DNA from: Pseudomonadota bacterium
GTDB taxonomy: Bacteria; Myxococcota_A; UBA796; SXON01
Length of the DNA stretch: 34,957 nt
Assembly: GCA_005778355.1 (NCBI GenBank)
Contig: SXON01000117.1
Location: 1 to 34,957 of the forward strand
Direction of reading: 5' to 3'
Numbering within the stretch: the stretch's first letter is position 1; each line of letters starts with the position of its first letter. This document shows, piece after piece, positions 7,436-15,025 of the stretch. The notes below the pieces were generated by a model. That model was not told the origin of the DNA. It saw only the letters and a list, made by a program, of their open reading frames with translations, and searched no databases. Made by a program: the position numbers and the translations under genes.

Positions 7436-8542
7436 TCAGTTGTCCTCGTGAGCGTGGTGTAGTGACTGTAGAAACGTGTCCTCGTTGCAGATCGGACAGC
7501 AGGGATCCCTCTCGGCGCGCAGCCCGTACCAGCGGTGCACCGCCATGTCCTTGTGACCGGCGCGCATCGGCTTCCAGTTCTCGAAGCTGCCCTCGCGGCG
7601 GTTGCCCCAGATGTAGAGCGGGCAGTCGAAGTCTTCCGCCAGCGTGGCCACGGCACTGCCCGTGCCGCGCAATAGCTCCACCAGGGCGAGCCTCGCCACC
7701 ATCTGCGCCACGGGCGCGATGTCGAGGTACAACCCAGGCTCCGGGCGCTGGTCGGTGTCGGCGTAGGGCGCCATTCCCGCCGAGCGCTCGCTCGACACCT
7801 CCTCCTCGACCACCACCTTGCCGTACACGCACTCGAAGCAGGGTCCGCTGGGGAGCACCCGCAGCACGTCGCCGCCCGCCGCGCGGGCGTACGCGCGCCC
7901 GAAGATCGCGGCGCGGCCGGTGTCGAGCGCGACCTGGTTGACCACACGGCGGCTCGGGTTGCTGTCGGTGGCCGACACCAGCACGTGGGCGTCGCGCACC
8001 GCCTCGGCGAGCCGATCAGACTCGCGCACGACGTCGAGATCGATGGCGGTGACTTGCACCTCGGGGTTGCGGCGGCGCAGGGCGTCGCTCACGGCGCGCG
8101 TCTTGCGACGGCCCAGGTCGCGCTCGTCGCAGAGATGACGGCCGATGTTGGCGGGCTCGAGGCGATCCCGGTCCACCACGACCAGCTCGCCCACCCCGGC
8201 GCGCGCCAGGAGATCGGCGATGGCGGCGCCGCCGCTGCCGAGACCCACCACGGCCACGCTCCTGTCGGCGAGCAACTGGCGGTCCACCACGCCGGCGTTG
8301 CGCTGCAAGGTCGCTCCGCCCGCGTAGATGACACTCGCAGGCACCCAGGCGCCATCGCGCCGCACGGCCCCGCTGCCATCGTCGCGCACCCAGAAGTCGG
8401 CCCCGTCGGGTGGCGCCTGGCCGTGCCAACCGGCACCGGCCTCGCTGGCGACGAGATGGACGACGTCGCCGCCGTCGATGACCCGGGCGCCGAGGGCGCC
8501 CTGGGCGGCGGTGTGAAGCACGAGAACGGTGTCGGGTTGCAT
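7436..8542 (-). CDS. E1-like ThiF/MoeB-family adenylyltransferase
   Basis: A 368-residue E1-superfamily protein. An extra N-terminal region (1-92) precedes the Rossmann domain: GLGSGG (100-105), VVVDRDRLEPANIGRH (D124, R127, N132, R135), K147 and SATDSN (D193), the classical ATP and ubiquitin-tail-binding residues. Two Zn pairs are visible, C235-x2-C238 (GPCFEC) and C349-x2-C352. E1 enzymes adenylate the C-terminal Gly of a Ubl and pass it to a thiol. There is no Cys soon after the first CxxC, where ThiF-like enzymes keep their acceptor; C307 is the only Cys between the Zn pairs. Activated modifier may thus go directly to Cys95 of the E2-like protein. It has its own promoter motif (8548-8576), whose -10 box lies 5 nt before the ATG. 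Confidence 0.93.
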   Translation of the reverse strand: MQPDTVLVLHTAAQGALGARVIDGGDVVHLVASEAGAGWHGQAPPDGADFWVRDDGSGAVRRDGAWVPASVIYAGGATLQRNAGVVDRQLLADRSVAVVGLGSGGAAIADLLARAGVGELVVVDRDRLEPANIGRHLCDERDLGRRKTRAVSDALRRRNPEVQVTAIDLDVVRESDRLAEAVRDAHVLVSATDSNPSRRVVNQVALDTGRAAIFGRAYARAAGGDVLRVLPSGPCFECVYGKVVVEEEVSSERSAGMAPYADTDQRPEPGLYLDIAPVAQMVARLALVELLRGTGSAVATLAEDFDCPLYIWGNRREGSFENWKPMRAGHKDMAVHRWYGLRAERDPCCPICNEDTFLQSLHHAHEDN

Positions 8543-8547
8543 GACGC

Positions 8548-8576
8548 GTAGACTCCGCCGGGCAGGGCTTCGGACA
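8548..8576 (-). promoter_or_regulatory. Locus-type promoter motif 4 (upstream of the E1-like gene)
   Basis: On the minus strand, TGTCCG (8576-8571), a 17-nt spacer, then GTCTAC (8553-8548), both exact. It fills the gap between the E2-like stop and the E1-like ATG at 8542; the -10 box ends 5 nt before that ATG, so the transcript would have almost no leader. It could boost E1, the repeat protein and PP2C above the upstream JAB-E2 pair. Confidence 0.65.
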
Positions 8577-8996
8577 CTACTGGTGGCTGAGCCAGCGATC
8601 GAGGGGCTCGCCGGTGTCGAGGTGGTACTCGTAGGCCTCGAGCCACAGCCGAGCCTTGAGCACCGCGAGGTACAGGGTGTCGCGGGTTTCCCATCGATCG
8701 CCGCGACCGTGACAGACCTGCACCCAGGTGCCGAGGGGCGTCAGCGTGTGCATCTTCGCCGAGGTGCCAACCTCCCACATCGGGCGACCGTCCCGCGTGT
8801 AGAGGGTGGGCGCGGTCACCAGCACCCGCGGCATCGCGCTGGGGTAGCCCAGGAGGGAGTCCAGCCGGACGCGGTACTCGCGGCCCCGATTGGTGTGCAG
8901 CGTGCCGTCCACCACGAGCCCGTCGCCCGACCATCGAAAGGTGGGGAAGTTCTTGGCGAGGATCGCCTTCTCGGCGGCGAGACGTCCAGGGCTCAT
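8577..8996 (-). CDS. Bacterial E2-like (UBC-fold) conjugating protein
   Basis: A 139-residue protein with the layout of prokaryotic E2-like proteins: N-terminal helix, strands around RVRLDSLLGYPSAMPRVLV (E2 proteins keep a YPxxxP turn here), then H83 of KMHTLTPLGTW and Cys95 in WVQVCHGRGDRW, followed by a helix (TLYLAVLKARLWLEAYEYH). The Cys, a His about twelve residues before it and the Trp after it match the bacterial E2 pattern found with ThiF and JAB partners in type II CBASS (Cap2) and Bil/Bub-type operons. The expected role is to carry the modifier as a thioester and pass it to a target. Its ATG overlaps the JAB stop as ATGA (8993-8996). Adjacency to both E1 and JAB supports the call strongly. 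Confidence 0.85.
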   Translation of the reverse strand: MSPGRLAAEKAILAKNFPTFRWSGDGLVVDGTLHTNRGREYRVRLDSLLGYPSAMPRVLVTAPTLYTRDGRPMWEVGTSAKMHTLTPLGTWVQVCHGRGDRWETRDTLYLAVLKARLWLEAYEYHLDTGEPLDRWLSHQ

Positions 8997-9922
8997 GGCT
9001 GGGTTCCTCGTTGCTCGTGGATGGCCCGGGGGACGGCGGGCTGCGTAGGGTCGGACGGGATCTCGGGCATGGGCGCGCACAGGCCGAGCACGAGCGTGGC
9101 CAGGTCGCCCTCCTCGCCCGACCAGGCCAGCGGCTGCAACCGGGGCTTGAGCAGGGTGGGCGGCACCTGAGGGTAGCCGCGCTTGAGCATGAGCTGCACC
9201 CGTCGGTCCTGTCGTCTTGCGTCGCAGAGGAGCACGTCGCCGTCCGGGCGGAGCGTGGCCTCGATGCCGTCGGCGGACAGCGACTGCAGGCGCAATGTGT
9301 CGCGGACGATGCGCTTCTTGGTCGAGCCGTCCATGTACCAGGGCAGGTGCTCGGGCATCGGCGTGGCGCGCGCCATCCCCGGACGCGGCTCGCGCAGCGC
9401 CACCAGCGGCGCGATCCCGCGGTCCGCCGTGCCCGGGGGCAGGCGGAACCGTCGGAAGGCGCCCGCGCGGTCGATCACGTCGACCTTGAGGTCGCGGCAC
9501 TCGCCGGTCTTCCCGTCTACGAGGTAGAAGCCGAACTCCACCATGTCCTCCCCGTGGCGAGGGAAGTTGCCGATGGCCATCACGAAGCCGGGCCAGCCGT
9601 AGCTCCGCAGGGCGTCGCGGGCGGTGGCGAGGTCGCCGCCGCTTGGCTGCGCGAGCCCAATGTGATGGTGGCTATGCCAGGCGCCGAGGTGCACGAGCCC
9701 GTGGCCGTGCGCCTCGTGGTGGCAGGCCTCGAGGAACTCCGCGTCCTGGTAGAACGAGGTCCCGTGGTGGCGCGCGTTTTTCCCGGGGCCGGTGGCGACG
9801 AAGATCACCGGCTCGCCGGCGTGTGTCCACAGCCCGAAGAGCTCGCCGCCGGTCTCGAGCTGGGCGAAGCTCGCCTGGTGGCGCGCCATGGTCTCGAGCT
9901 CAGAGCGGAAGATGCGGGCCAT
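8993..9922 (-). CDS. JAB/JAMM metallopeptidase fused to an inactive E2/RWD-like domain
   Basis: A 309-residue protein. Residues 1-160 are a JAB (MPN+) domain: E23 in ETGGELFG and a zinc site H83-S-H85 with S94 and D97 (AWHSHHH...PSGGD). The distance from H85 to S94 is one residue longer than in AMSH-type sites, unless the extra His residues shift the pair. Such enzymes cleave Ubl C-termini, maturing precursors or removing conjugates. Residues about 200-285 read like a second UBC/RWD fold: LRPDGDVLL, VQLMLKRGYPQVPPTLL (the E2-type YPxxPP turn) and a long final segment, with no catalytic Cys after it. I infer a pseudo-E2 that presents substrate to the JAB or dimerises with the true E2. First gene of the leftward operon; promoter motif at 9940-9968. 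Confidence 0.9.
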   Translation of the reverse strand: MARIFRSELETMARHQASFAQLETGGELFGLWTHAGEPVIFVATGPGKNARHHGTSFYQDAEFLEACHHEAHGHGLVHLGAWHSHHHIGLAQPSGGDLATARDALRSYGWPGFVMAIGNFPRHGEDMVEFGFYLVDGKTGECRDLKVDVIDRAGAFRRFRLPPGTADRGIAPLVALREPRPGMARATPMPEHLPWYMDGSTKKRIVRDTLRLQSLSADGIEATLRPDGDVLLCDARRQDRRVQLMLKRGYPQVPPTLLKPRLQPLAWSGEEGDLATLVLGLCAPMPEIPSDPTQPAVPRAIHEQRGTQP

Positions 9923-9939
9923 CCGGGGAACCTCTCGTC

Positions 9940-9968
9940 GTAGACTCGGGTTGACGCGGCTCCGGACA
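9940..9968 (-). promoter_or_regulatory. Locus-type promoter motif 5 (upstream of the JAB gene)
   Basis: On the minus strand, TGTCCG (9968-9963), 17-nt spacer, GTCTAC (9945-9940), both exact; the -10 box ends 17 nt before the JAB ATG at 9922. It lies in the 65-nt divergent gap between the JAB and ATPase genes. The plus strand of the same gap has TTGACG at 9951-9956 and TACACT at 9976-9981 (19-nt spacing), a weak sigma70-like candidate for the ATPase; no plus-strand copy of the locus motif is seen there. Confidence 0.65.
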
Positions 9969-9987
9969 GTCGGCGTACACTCCGCCG

Positions 9988-12489
9988 ATGACCCTCTCCA
10001 CCACCCCCCTCGCCCCCGGCGTGGCCGTCGCGGGCTTCCGCATCGTGGGCGTGATGTCGGCGCAGAACTACGCGCTCCGGGGGCGCGCCGCCGACCCCGG
10101 GCACCCGGCGCCGCTGGCCCGGGCGCTCCGCGACCGCTGGACCGACTTCGCCGGCGCGCTGGCCGCTTGCCCGGAGGCCATCGAGATCCTGGTGGTGCTG
10201 GGCAGCCAGCCGGCCGAGTCCGGGCCGCGCGACGAGGTGGTCCATGCGCTCCTCGCGGTGGGACGAGCTGCCACGCCGGCCGAGGCGTCTGCTGCGGCGG
10301 TGGCCGCCGCCGGGGCGATGCGCCGGGTGGCGCTGGCGCACCTCGACTTCATCGAGCTCGCCGCCCTCGACGACGCCGCCGCGCTCGCGCGCGTGGCCTC
10401 GCTCGTGGCCCCCGCCCACGCCACCGAGCTGTCGCGGCGCGTGGATTGTTTCGCCCTCGACGACGCGCAGGTGGAGCGCCGTCCCCTCGGCTTCGTACGC
10501 TCGAAGCCCCCGGCCAGCGATCTGGTCGCGCCCGTAGGCATGCTCCACCTCGTGCCGTGGACACAGGGCAATGATTCCTGGGCCGGCCTGGTGGCGGCCC
10601 TCGACGACGAGCCCGGGGTCGCGGCGCTGGTGGTGCATGCCCGGACGGTGGAGGCCGCGCCGAGCGAGGTGGTCGCCGCCGTGCGCGCGGAGCTCACCGC
10701 TGCGGAGCAGGTGGCCCGCCAGCGCGAGCGGCCGGGCGCACCGGTTCACGGTGGGCAGGAGGTGGTGGTGGCGCTCAAGGGCGAGATCCTGGCCCGGATC
10801 GCGGTGCTGAGCGGCCCGCTCCTCGCTGTCCGCGTGTTCCTGGCTGCCTCGCAGCCACCCTCGTCGGCGCTCGTGGCCGTGGCCGTGTCGAGCATCGACG
10901 AGGCCGACATCGCGGGCGAGCCTCGTGACGCCTCCCTCTTCCGCGGCGGCGCCGAGGTCGACGCGGTGGCGCCCGGGGAAGTGTTGGCTTCCCTGGCGCA
11001 CCCCAGCCTGGCGCAGCTTTTCAGCCCGCGCGAGGCGGTGGTGGCCTTGCGCACCGTCGCGCCGGGCGACGATGACTACCCGGGCCTCCCGGCGCTACGC
11101 GCCCGTACCGGGCTGTACGCCGGCGTGCCCGGCAACGACCAGTTCCTCGGGCGCTGCCAGCACGCGGTGCAGGATCTCCCGGTGCAGCTCGACTATGCCT
11201 CGCGGTTTCGTCACGCCTACGTGATCGGACAGACGGGCACGGGGAAGTCCACCCTGCTCTCCAACTGCATCCTCCACGACGTCCGCGCCGGACGCGGTGT
11301 GGTGGTGATCGACCCTCACGGCTCGCTGGTGGAAGACGTGCTCCGCCGGGTTCCCCGCTCGCGGGTGGACGACGTGGTGGTGATCGACCCGACCGACCGC
11401 GAGCGCCCCCTCCCATTCAACTTCCTGTGTATCGAGGAGGATGATCCTGCCGAGTACGTGCGCGTGCGCGACCTCGTGGCCGACGACCTCCTGGCCTACT
11501 TCCGGCGCACCTACCCGGTGGAGATGCTCGGCCCGATGTTCGAGACCTACTTCCAGACGTGCATGGTACTGATGATGGGCGTGGAACGACCGCGCCGCGA
11601 GGAGGTGCCGAACGTCCTGTGGATCTACAAGATCTTCCAGGACAGCGGCGTGCGAAAGGCCCTGCTCGACCGCGTGAAGGGGCGCGACGCCTTCATCGAC
11701 CTCCTGGTGGAGCAGATGGAAAACGCCACCTACGACAGCTCCATGGCTAGCATGGCACCGTATGTCACGTCGAAGTTCACACGCTTCGCCGCCGATACCG
11801 GCCTGCGTCGTATGACCTGCCAACCGGGCATCATCGACATCGGCGGGGCGATCGAGTCGAAGAAGATCTTGCTCTTCGATCTCGGACGTGGCCGCGTGGG
11901 CGAGCATGCATCGGGACTCCTGACGAGCATGATCTTGTCGCGAATCTGGGGCGCGGTGCGCGCGCGAGGCGCCGAGGCGGGCGCCGCCGTGCACGTGTAC
12001 GTGGACGAGTTCCAGGCGATCGCCGACCTCCGCTTTGCCGAGATGCTCGCCGAGGCCCGCAAGTTCCGACTGGCCCTCACGCTCGCCCACCAGTACACCG
12101 AGCAAGTGCCCTCCGAGGTGCTCACCGGCGTGCTCGGCAACGTGGGGACGAGTGTCATTTTCCGCGTGGGTCATCGTGACGGCGAGACGCTCGGACCTGC
12201 CCTCGGCCCGCGTTTTGGCCCGCCGGACCTCACGTCGTTACCGAACTACCACGCGCTGGTGCGCACCACCGGCTCGCTCGGCACGCAACCCTTCAGCCTG
12301 CGCGCCGCGCCGCCGCCCGCGGGGGGCGACGTGGAGCTCTCCGAGTCATTGCGGGAGCTGTCGCGGCTGAAGTACGGCCGGGCCGCCGAGCTGGTGGACG
12401 CGGAGATCGTGGAAGGGCGCGAGGCGCTCAACGCGCTCGGCGAGGACGATCCCCGCACGCGGCGGCGGGTCGGGTCGTCGATCTTCTGA
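9988..12489 (+). CDS. VirD4/TraG-HerA superfamily ATPase (copy 1)
   Basis: An 833-residue P-loop ATPase. A 400-residue N-terminal region of unknown fold precedes the motor: Walker A GQTGTGKST (about 414-422), then VVVIDPHGSLVEDVL, typical of VirD4/TraD coupling proteins and HerA/DUF87 pumps, Walker B VYVDEF (D673-E674), and the sensor-like stretch LAHQYTEQVP...LGNVGTSVIFRVG. Such enzymes form hexamers that move DNA or protein. No membrane segment is evident at the N-terminus, and no relaxase or other type IV secretion gene is nearby, so conjugation is unlikely; a cytoplasmic pump or remodelling ATPase fits better. A paralogue with the same plan lies at 20497-22848. It is divergent from the JAB operon and ends 17 nt from the convergent Lon-like gene. 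Confidence 0.9.
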   Translation: MTLSTTPLAPGVAVAGFRIVGVMSAQNYALRGRAADPGHPAPLARALRDRWTDFAGALAACPEAIEILVVLGSQPAESGPRDEVVHALLAVGRAATPAEASAAAVAAAGAMRRVALAHLDFIELAALDDAAALARVASLVAPAHATELSRRVDCFALDDAQVERRPLGFVRSKPPASDLVAPVGMLHLVPWTQGNDSWAGLVAALDDEPGVAALVVHARTVEAAPSEVVAAVRAELTAAEQVARQRERPGAPVHGGQEVVVALKGEILARIAVLSGPLLAVRVFLAASQPPSSALVAVAVSSIDEADIAGEPRDASLFRGGAEVDAVAPGEVLASLAHPSLAQLFSPREAVVALRTVAPGDDDYPGLPALRARTGLYAGVPGNDQFLGRCQHAVQDLPVQLDYASRFRHAYVIGQTGTGKSTLLSNCILHDVRAGRGVVVIDPHGSLVEDVLRRVPRSRVDDVVVIDPTDRERPLPFNFLCIEEDDPAEYVRVRDLVADDLLAYFRRTYPVEMLGPMFETYFQTCMVLMMGVERPRREEVPNVLWIYKIFQDSGVRKALLDRVKGRDAFIDLLVEQMENATYDSSMASMAPYVTSKFTRFAADTGLRRMTCQPGIIDIGGAIESKKILLFDLGRGRVGEHASGLLTSMILSRIWGAVRARGAEAGAAVHVYVDEFQAIADLRFAEMLAEARKFRLALTLAHQYTEQVPSEVLTGVLGNVGTSVIFRVGHRDGETLGPALGPRFGPPDLTSLPNYHALVRTTGSLGTQPFSLRAAPPPAGGDVELSESLRELSRLKYGRAAELVDAEIVEGREALNALGEDDPRTRRRVGSSIF

Positions 12490-12506
12490 GGGGCGCGCCC
12501 TGGGTG

Positions 12507-13982
12507 TCAGTATCGCCAGTGACGCCAGGCGCCTGGACCCTCGGCGAAGCTCTGGATTCGCGCCCAGTCGGGGCGGTACTTGTCGTCCGCGAGGCTCGGT
12601 CCTGCGGCCTCGCCGCGAGCGAGCCGGACGAGGTCCTGGTCGATGGCGCGGGAGGGCGTCGCGGGGAAGCCGCCGATCGCGAGCCAGCGGAGGGCCACGC
12701 TGTGGGCGACCGCGTTTCTCGGGGTCACGCCCGCCAACGCGAGTCGCGCGCGCTCGGTGTCGCCCGCCAGGGCCGCGTCGCGACCGAGGGCAAGGCACAG
12801 GTGCACGCGGGACAACTCGGAGATCTCCGGGTGGGCCAGGCATTCCTCGACCGCCCCGGTGGCCGCCGCGAGCTGCAGCGGGTCGTCGGCGAGCCGGGCG
12901 GCGCGGAGCCACTCGCAGGCGGGGATCGAGGTCTCCGGCACGTGGAGCCCCGCCGCCCAGTCGTCGACGGCGGCGGCGAGATGCACGCAGGCCTCGTCGT
13001 ACTGGCCCCAGGCCGCGAGCAGGCGGCCCACGGCGCCCCGGACGCGCGCCTCGCCCTCGCCATGCTTGCCGACGATGAGGGCGAGGGCCTGGTCACGCAC
13101 CGGCGCCCACGGCGCGACGCAGCCGTCGGCCGCGCCCTGCACGAAGTGGGACACGAGCCGGAGCCGGAGCAGGGGGGGCTCGGCGAGGATGTCGGCCCAG
13201 GTGACGTTCTCGAGCCCGGTGGGTCGGCCAAAGTGTCGCAAGGCGATGTCGCGCGCGATCAGCGCATGGCGGTGATCGCGCGTGCCCGGGCTCGTGACGG
13301 CAACCACGACCTCCGCGAGCATGGCCACCTGCTTCCACGGCAGGAAGCGCTCGTGATCGGCGATGGCGAGCTCCAGCATCCGGCGCGCGGCCGCGGCGGG
13401 ACGGCGGGCAAGGATCGCGGACTCCTGGGCGTGCAGGGCCTCGCCGAAGGCGGCCAGGGCGGCGTCGGACGCGGTGCGAACGCCCGTCACGGGGACGCGC
13501 TCGCCCAGGGCGGTCCGCGCCGCCGCGACGTTTCGCTCGGGGACGATTACCCGCTCGATGGCCTCCTCGGGCTCCCCCGATCGATTGAATGCGAGCAACG
13601 CGTGCATCTTCTCGGCGATGCCTCCCACCTCGCGGACGGTGCCGTCGGTGAGCACCTCGCCCGTGCACGCCAGCCGCCCCGCAGGTGCGAGGTCAAGGCG
13701 ATGGCCCAGGGACTCGACCAGGAAGGCGAGCCCGAAGGAGCGGCCGTTGAGCGCGGGTGGCGGGGGGCCACCGGTCGTGGCGGCCACGCGCGCGTGGCTC
13801 GGCCGGTGCATCGTCGCGGGGGACAAGGGGACGCACACGGCCGCCACGAGGTCGGCGTCGGTCCAGGCGTCGAGGGCGCGGTCGCCCAGCTGGCGATCGG
13901 CGTCTCGCGCCTTATCGGGCGGCACCAGTCGCCAGGCGCTGCCGTGACCCTGCGCGTCGTGCGCGAGGAGGATCACGCTCAC
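12507..13982 (-). CDS. Stand-alone Lon-like (S16) Ser-Lys protease domain protein
   Basis: A 491-residue protein whose residues 1-200 align with the Lon protease domain: NGRSFGLAF (Ser82, equivalent to the PSAG serine), then RLACTGEVLTDGTVREVGGIAEKMHALL (split here for clarity: TGEVLTDGTV and GGIAEKMHA, Lys125), then RVIVPERNVAAA. Ser82 and Lys125 are 43 residues apart, as are Ser679 and Lys722 of E. coli Lon, so the dyad is probably functional. No AAA+ domain is present. Residues 200-491 are helical and resemble TPR-type repeats, suitable for target binding. GTG at 13982 overlaps the upstream stop as GTGA, like other joints in this locus; an ATG at 14015 would add 11 residues inside the upstream gene. 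Last gene of the DUF3800 > sigma-like > unknown > protease operon. Confidence 0.85.
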   Translation of the reverse strand: MSVILLAHDAQGHGSAWRLVPPDKARDADRQLGDRALDAWTDADLVAAVCVPLSPATMHRPSHARVAATTGGPPPPALNGRSFGLAFLVESLGHRLDLAPAGRLACTGEVLTDGTVREVGGIAEKMHALLAFNRSGEPEEAIERVIVPERNVAAARTALGERVPVTGVRTASDAALAAFGEALHAQESAILARRPAAAARRMLELAIADHERFLPWKQVAMLAEVVVAVTSPGTRDHRHALIARDIALRHFGRPTGLENVTWADILAEPPLLRLRLVSHFVQGAADGCVAPWAPVRDQALALIVGKHGEGEARVRGAVGRLLAAWGQYDEACVHLAAAVDDWAAGLHVPETSIPACEWLRAARLADDPLQLAAATGAVEECLAHPEISELSRVHLCLALGRDAALAGDTERARLALAGVTPRNAVAHSVALRWLAIGGFPATPSRAIDQDLVRLARGEAAGPSLADDKYRPDWARIQSFAEGPGAWRHWRY

Positions 13983-15025
13983 GACGCCGGACCTCGGGGA
14001 ACGGCGCGGGCCCACCAGGGCGATGGGTAGCCGACAGACGCGGCGTCGAGCAAGGGATCGGGCTCGGTGATCGCGTCGGACAGCGCCGGGACGGCGTCCT
14101 CGGCGTCGTCGTCGAGCGCGCGGAGGTGGGGTTCAACGGGACTGGCTCGCCGAGCCAGTCTCAGGGCGGCGACGAGGCTCTCGAGGTCGTCGCGTTCGCG
14201 GCAGAGCCGCAGGCCGAGCTCGCCTGCGTTGGCGGCGCGGGGATCGAAGGCGTCGAGTCGCCCGCGGAGTCGCGCCACGGCGGAGGTCGCGGCCCCGAGG
14301 AGCTCGTCCCACTCGGCCTCGGATCGAGTCGCGGTCCACCCGCGGGCGCGCGTGACGATCTCCGGCGCCAGTCCCCTCCGGACGCGCTCGAGTATCTCCG
14401 CCGCCGTGTGGCGCCCGGGCGGGTCGCCGAAGCGCACCGCCAACCCAACCGCGGTGGCGTCGGCCGCCGTTTCCTGGGTGACGAGCCGGGATCTGACTTC
14501 CGCGCGAAGCCAATGCGGGGCATCGTCACGCAGCCACTCGAGCACGCGGGGTGAGGTCTCGTGGGCGGGTTCTCGCCACGCGCGCGCCTTGCCGTCCTGC
14601 ACCTCGAGCACGTAGCGGGCGTCGCCGTCGCGGAGTCGGAGGGCGATCGGCTCCTCGTCCCACGCGAAGAAGGCTCGCGCGCCCACGAGAACTGGGACAC
14701 CCAGCCCCACCGACAAGAGGTCGTCCGCGCGGACGCTCAGGAAACCGCCTCCGTCGGTGGATTGCCAGGCGGGCACGTCCCGGAAGATCGGCGATCGTCC
14801 GGCCTCGGCCCAGGCCTCGCGCTCGCAGCGCGCCGCACGCAGCTCGAGCGGGCTCTTGGGGCCGTCGTCGATCTTGAAGACCTCGGCCTGAGCGGGGGCG
14901 TGCCCTACCTGGAGGCCCTCGCCCCGGCCGCGCCCCTCCGGCCGCCGGAGATCTTCCTCCCCCAGGGAGATAGCGTCGTTCACGCTGGTGAAAATGTCAG
15001 CGATGGTCAGCGTGCTGCGGTTCAT
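13979..15025 (-). CDS. Uncharacterised protein between sigma-like and Lon-like genes
   Basis: A 348-residue soluble protein I do not recognise. There is no signal peptide or membrane span. The first 60 residues are charged and Gly/Arg-rich; the middle (about 95-150) has alternating strands with VEV-type repeats (FLSVRADDLLSVG, YVLEVQDGKARAW); the C-terminal half is helical and Arg/Leu/Ala-rich. Its ATG at 15025 overlaps the sigma-like stop as ATGA, and its stop overlaps the protease start as GTGA, so translation of all three is coupled. It also has its own promoter motif at 15044-15072. Position between a sigma-like factor and a protease would fit an anti-sigma factor or a protease adaptor, but no sequence feature proves either. 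Confidence 0.8.
   Translation of the reverse strand: MNRSTLTIADIFTSVNDAISLGEEDLRRPEGRGRGEGLQVGHAPAQAEVFKIDDGPKSPLELRAARCEREAWAEAGRSPIFRDVPAWQSTDGGGFLSVRADDLLSVGLGVPVLVGARAFFAWDEEPIALRLRDGDARYVLEVQDGKARAWREPAHETSPRVLEWLRDDAPHWLRAEVRSRLVTQETAADATAVGLAVRFGDPPGRHTAAEILERVRRGLAPEIVTRARGWTATRSEAEWDELLGAATSAVARLRGRLDAFDPRAANAGELGLRLCRERDDLESLVAALRLARRASPVEPHLRALDDDAEDAVPALSDAITEPDPLLDAASVGYPSPWWARAVPRGPAS

Noticed and set aside
7468..7498. TGTCCG-N19-TTCTAC on the minus strand before the repeat-protein gene
   Set aside because: Spacing of 19, imperfect -10 and 33 nt from the start codon; it lies in the E1 coding sequence and does not meet the pattern of the other ten sites.
6306..7832. A 508-codon open frame that extends the PP2C gene upstream
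   Set aside because: The extension is in the wrong frame of the repeat-protein and E1 genes, which show clear protein motifs; the PP2C starts at 7004.
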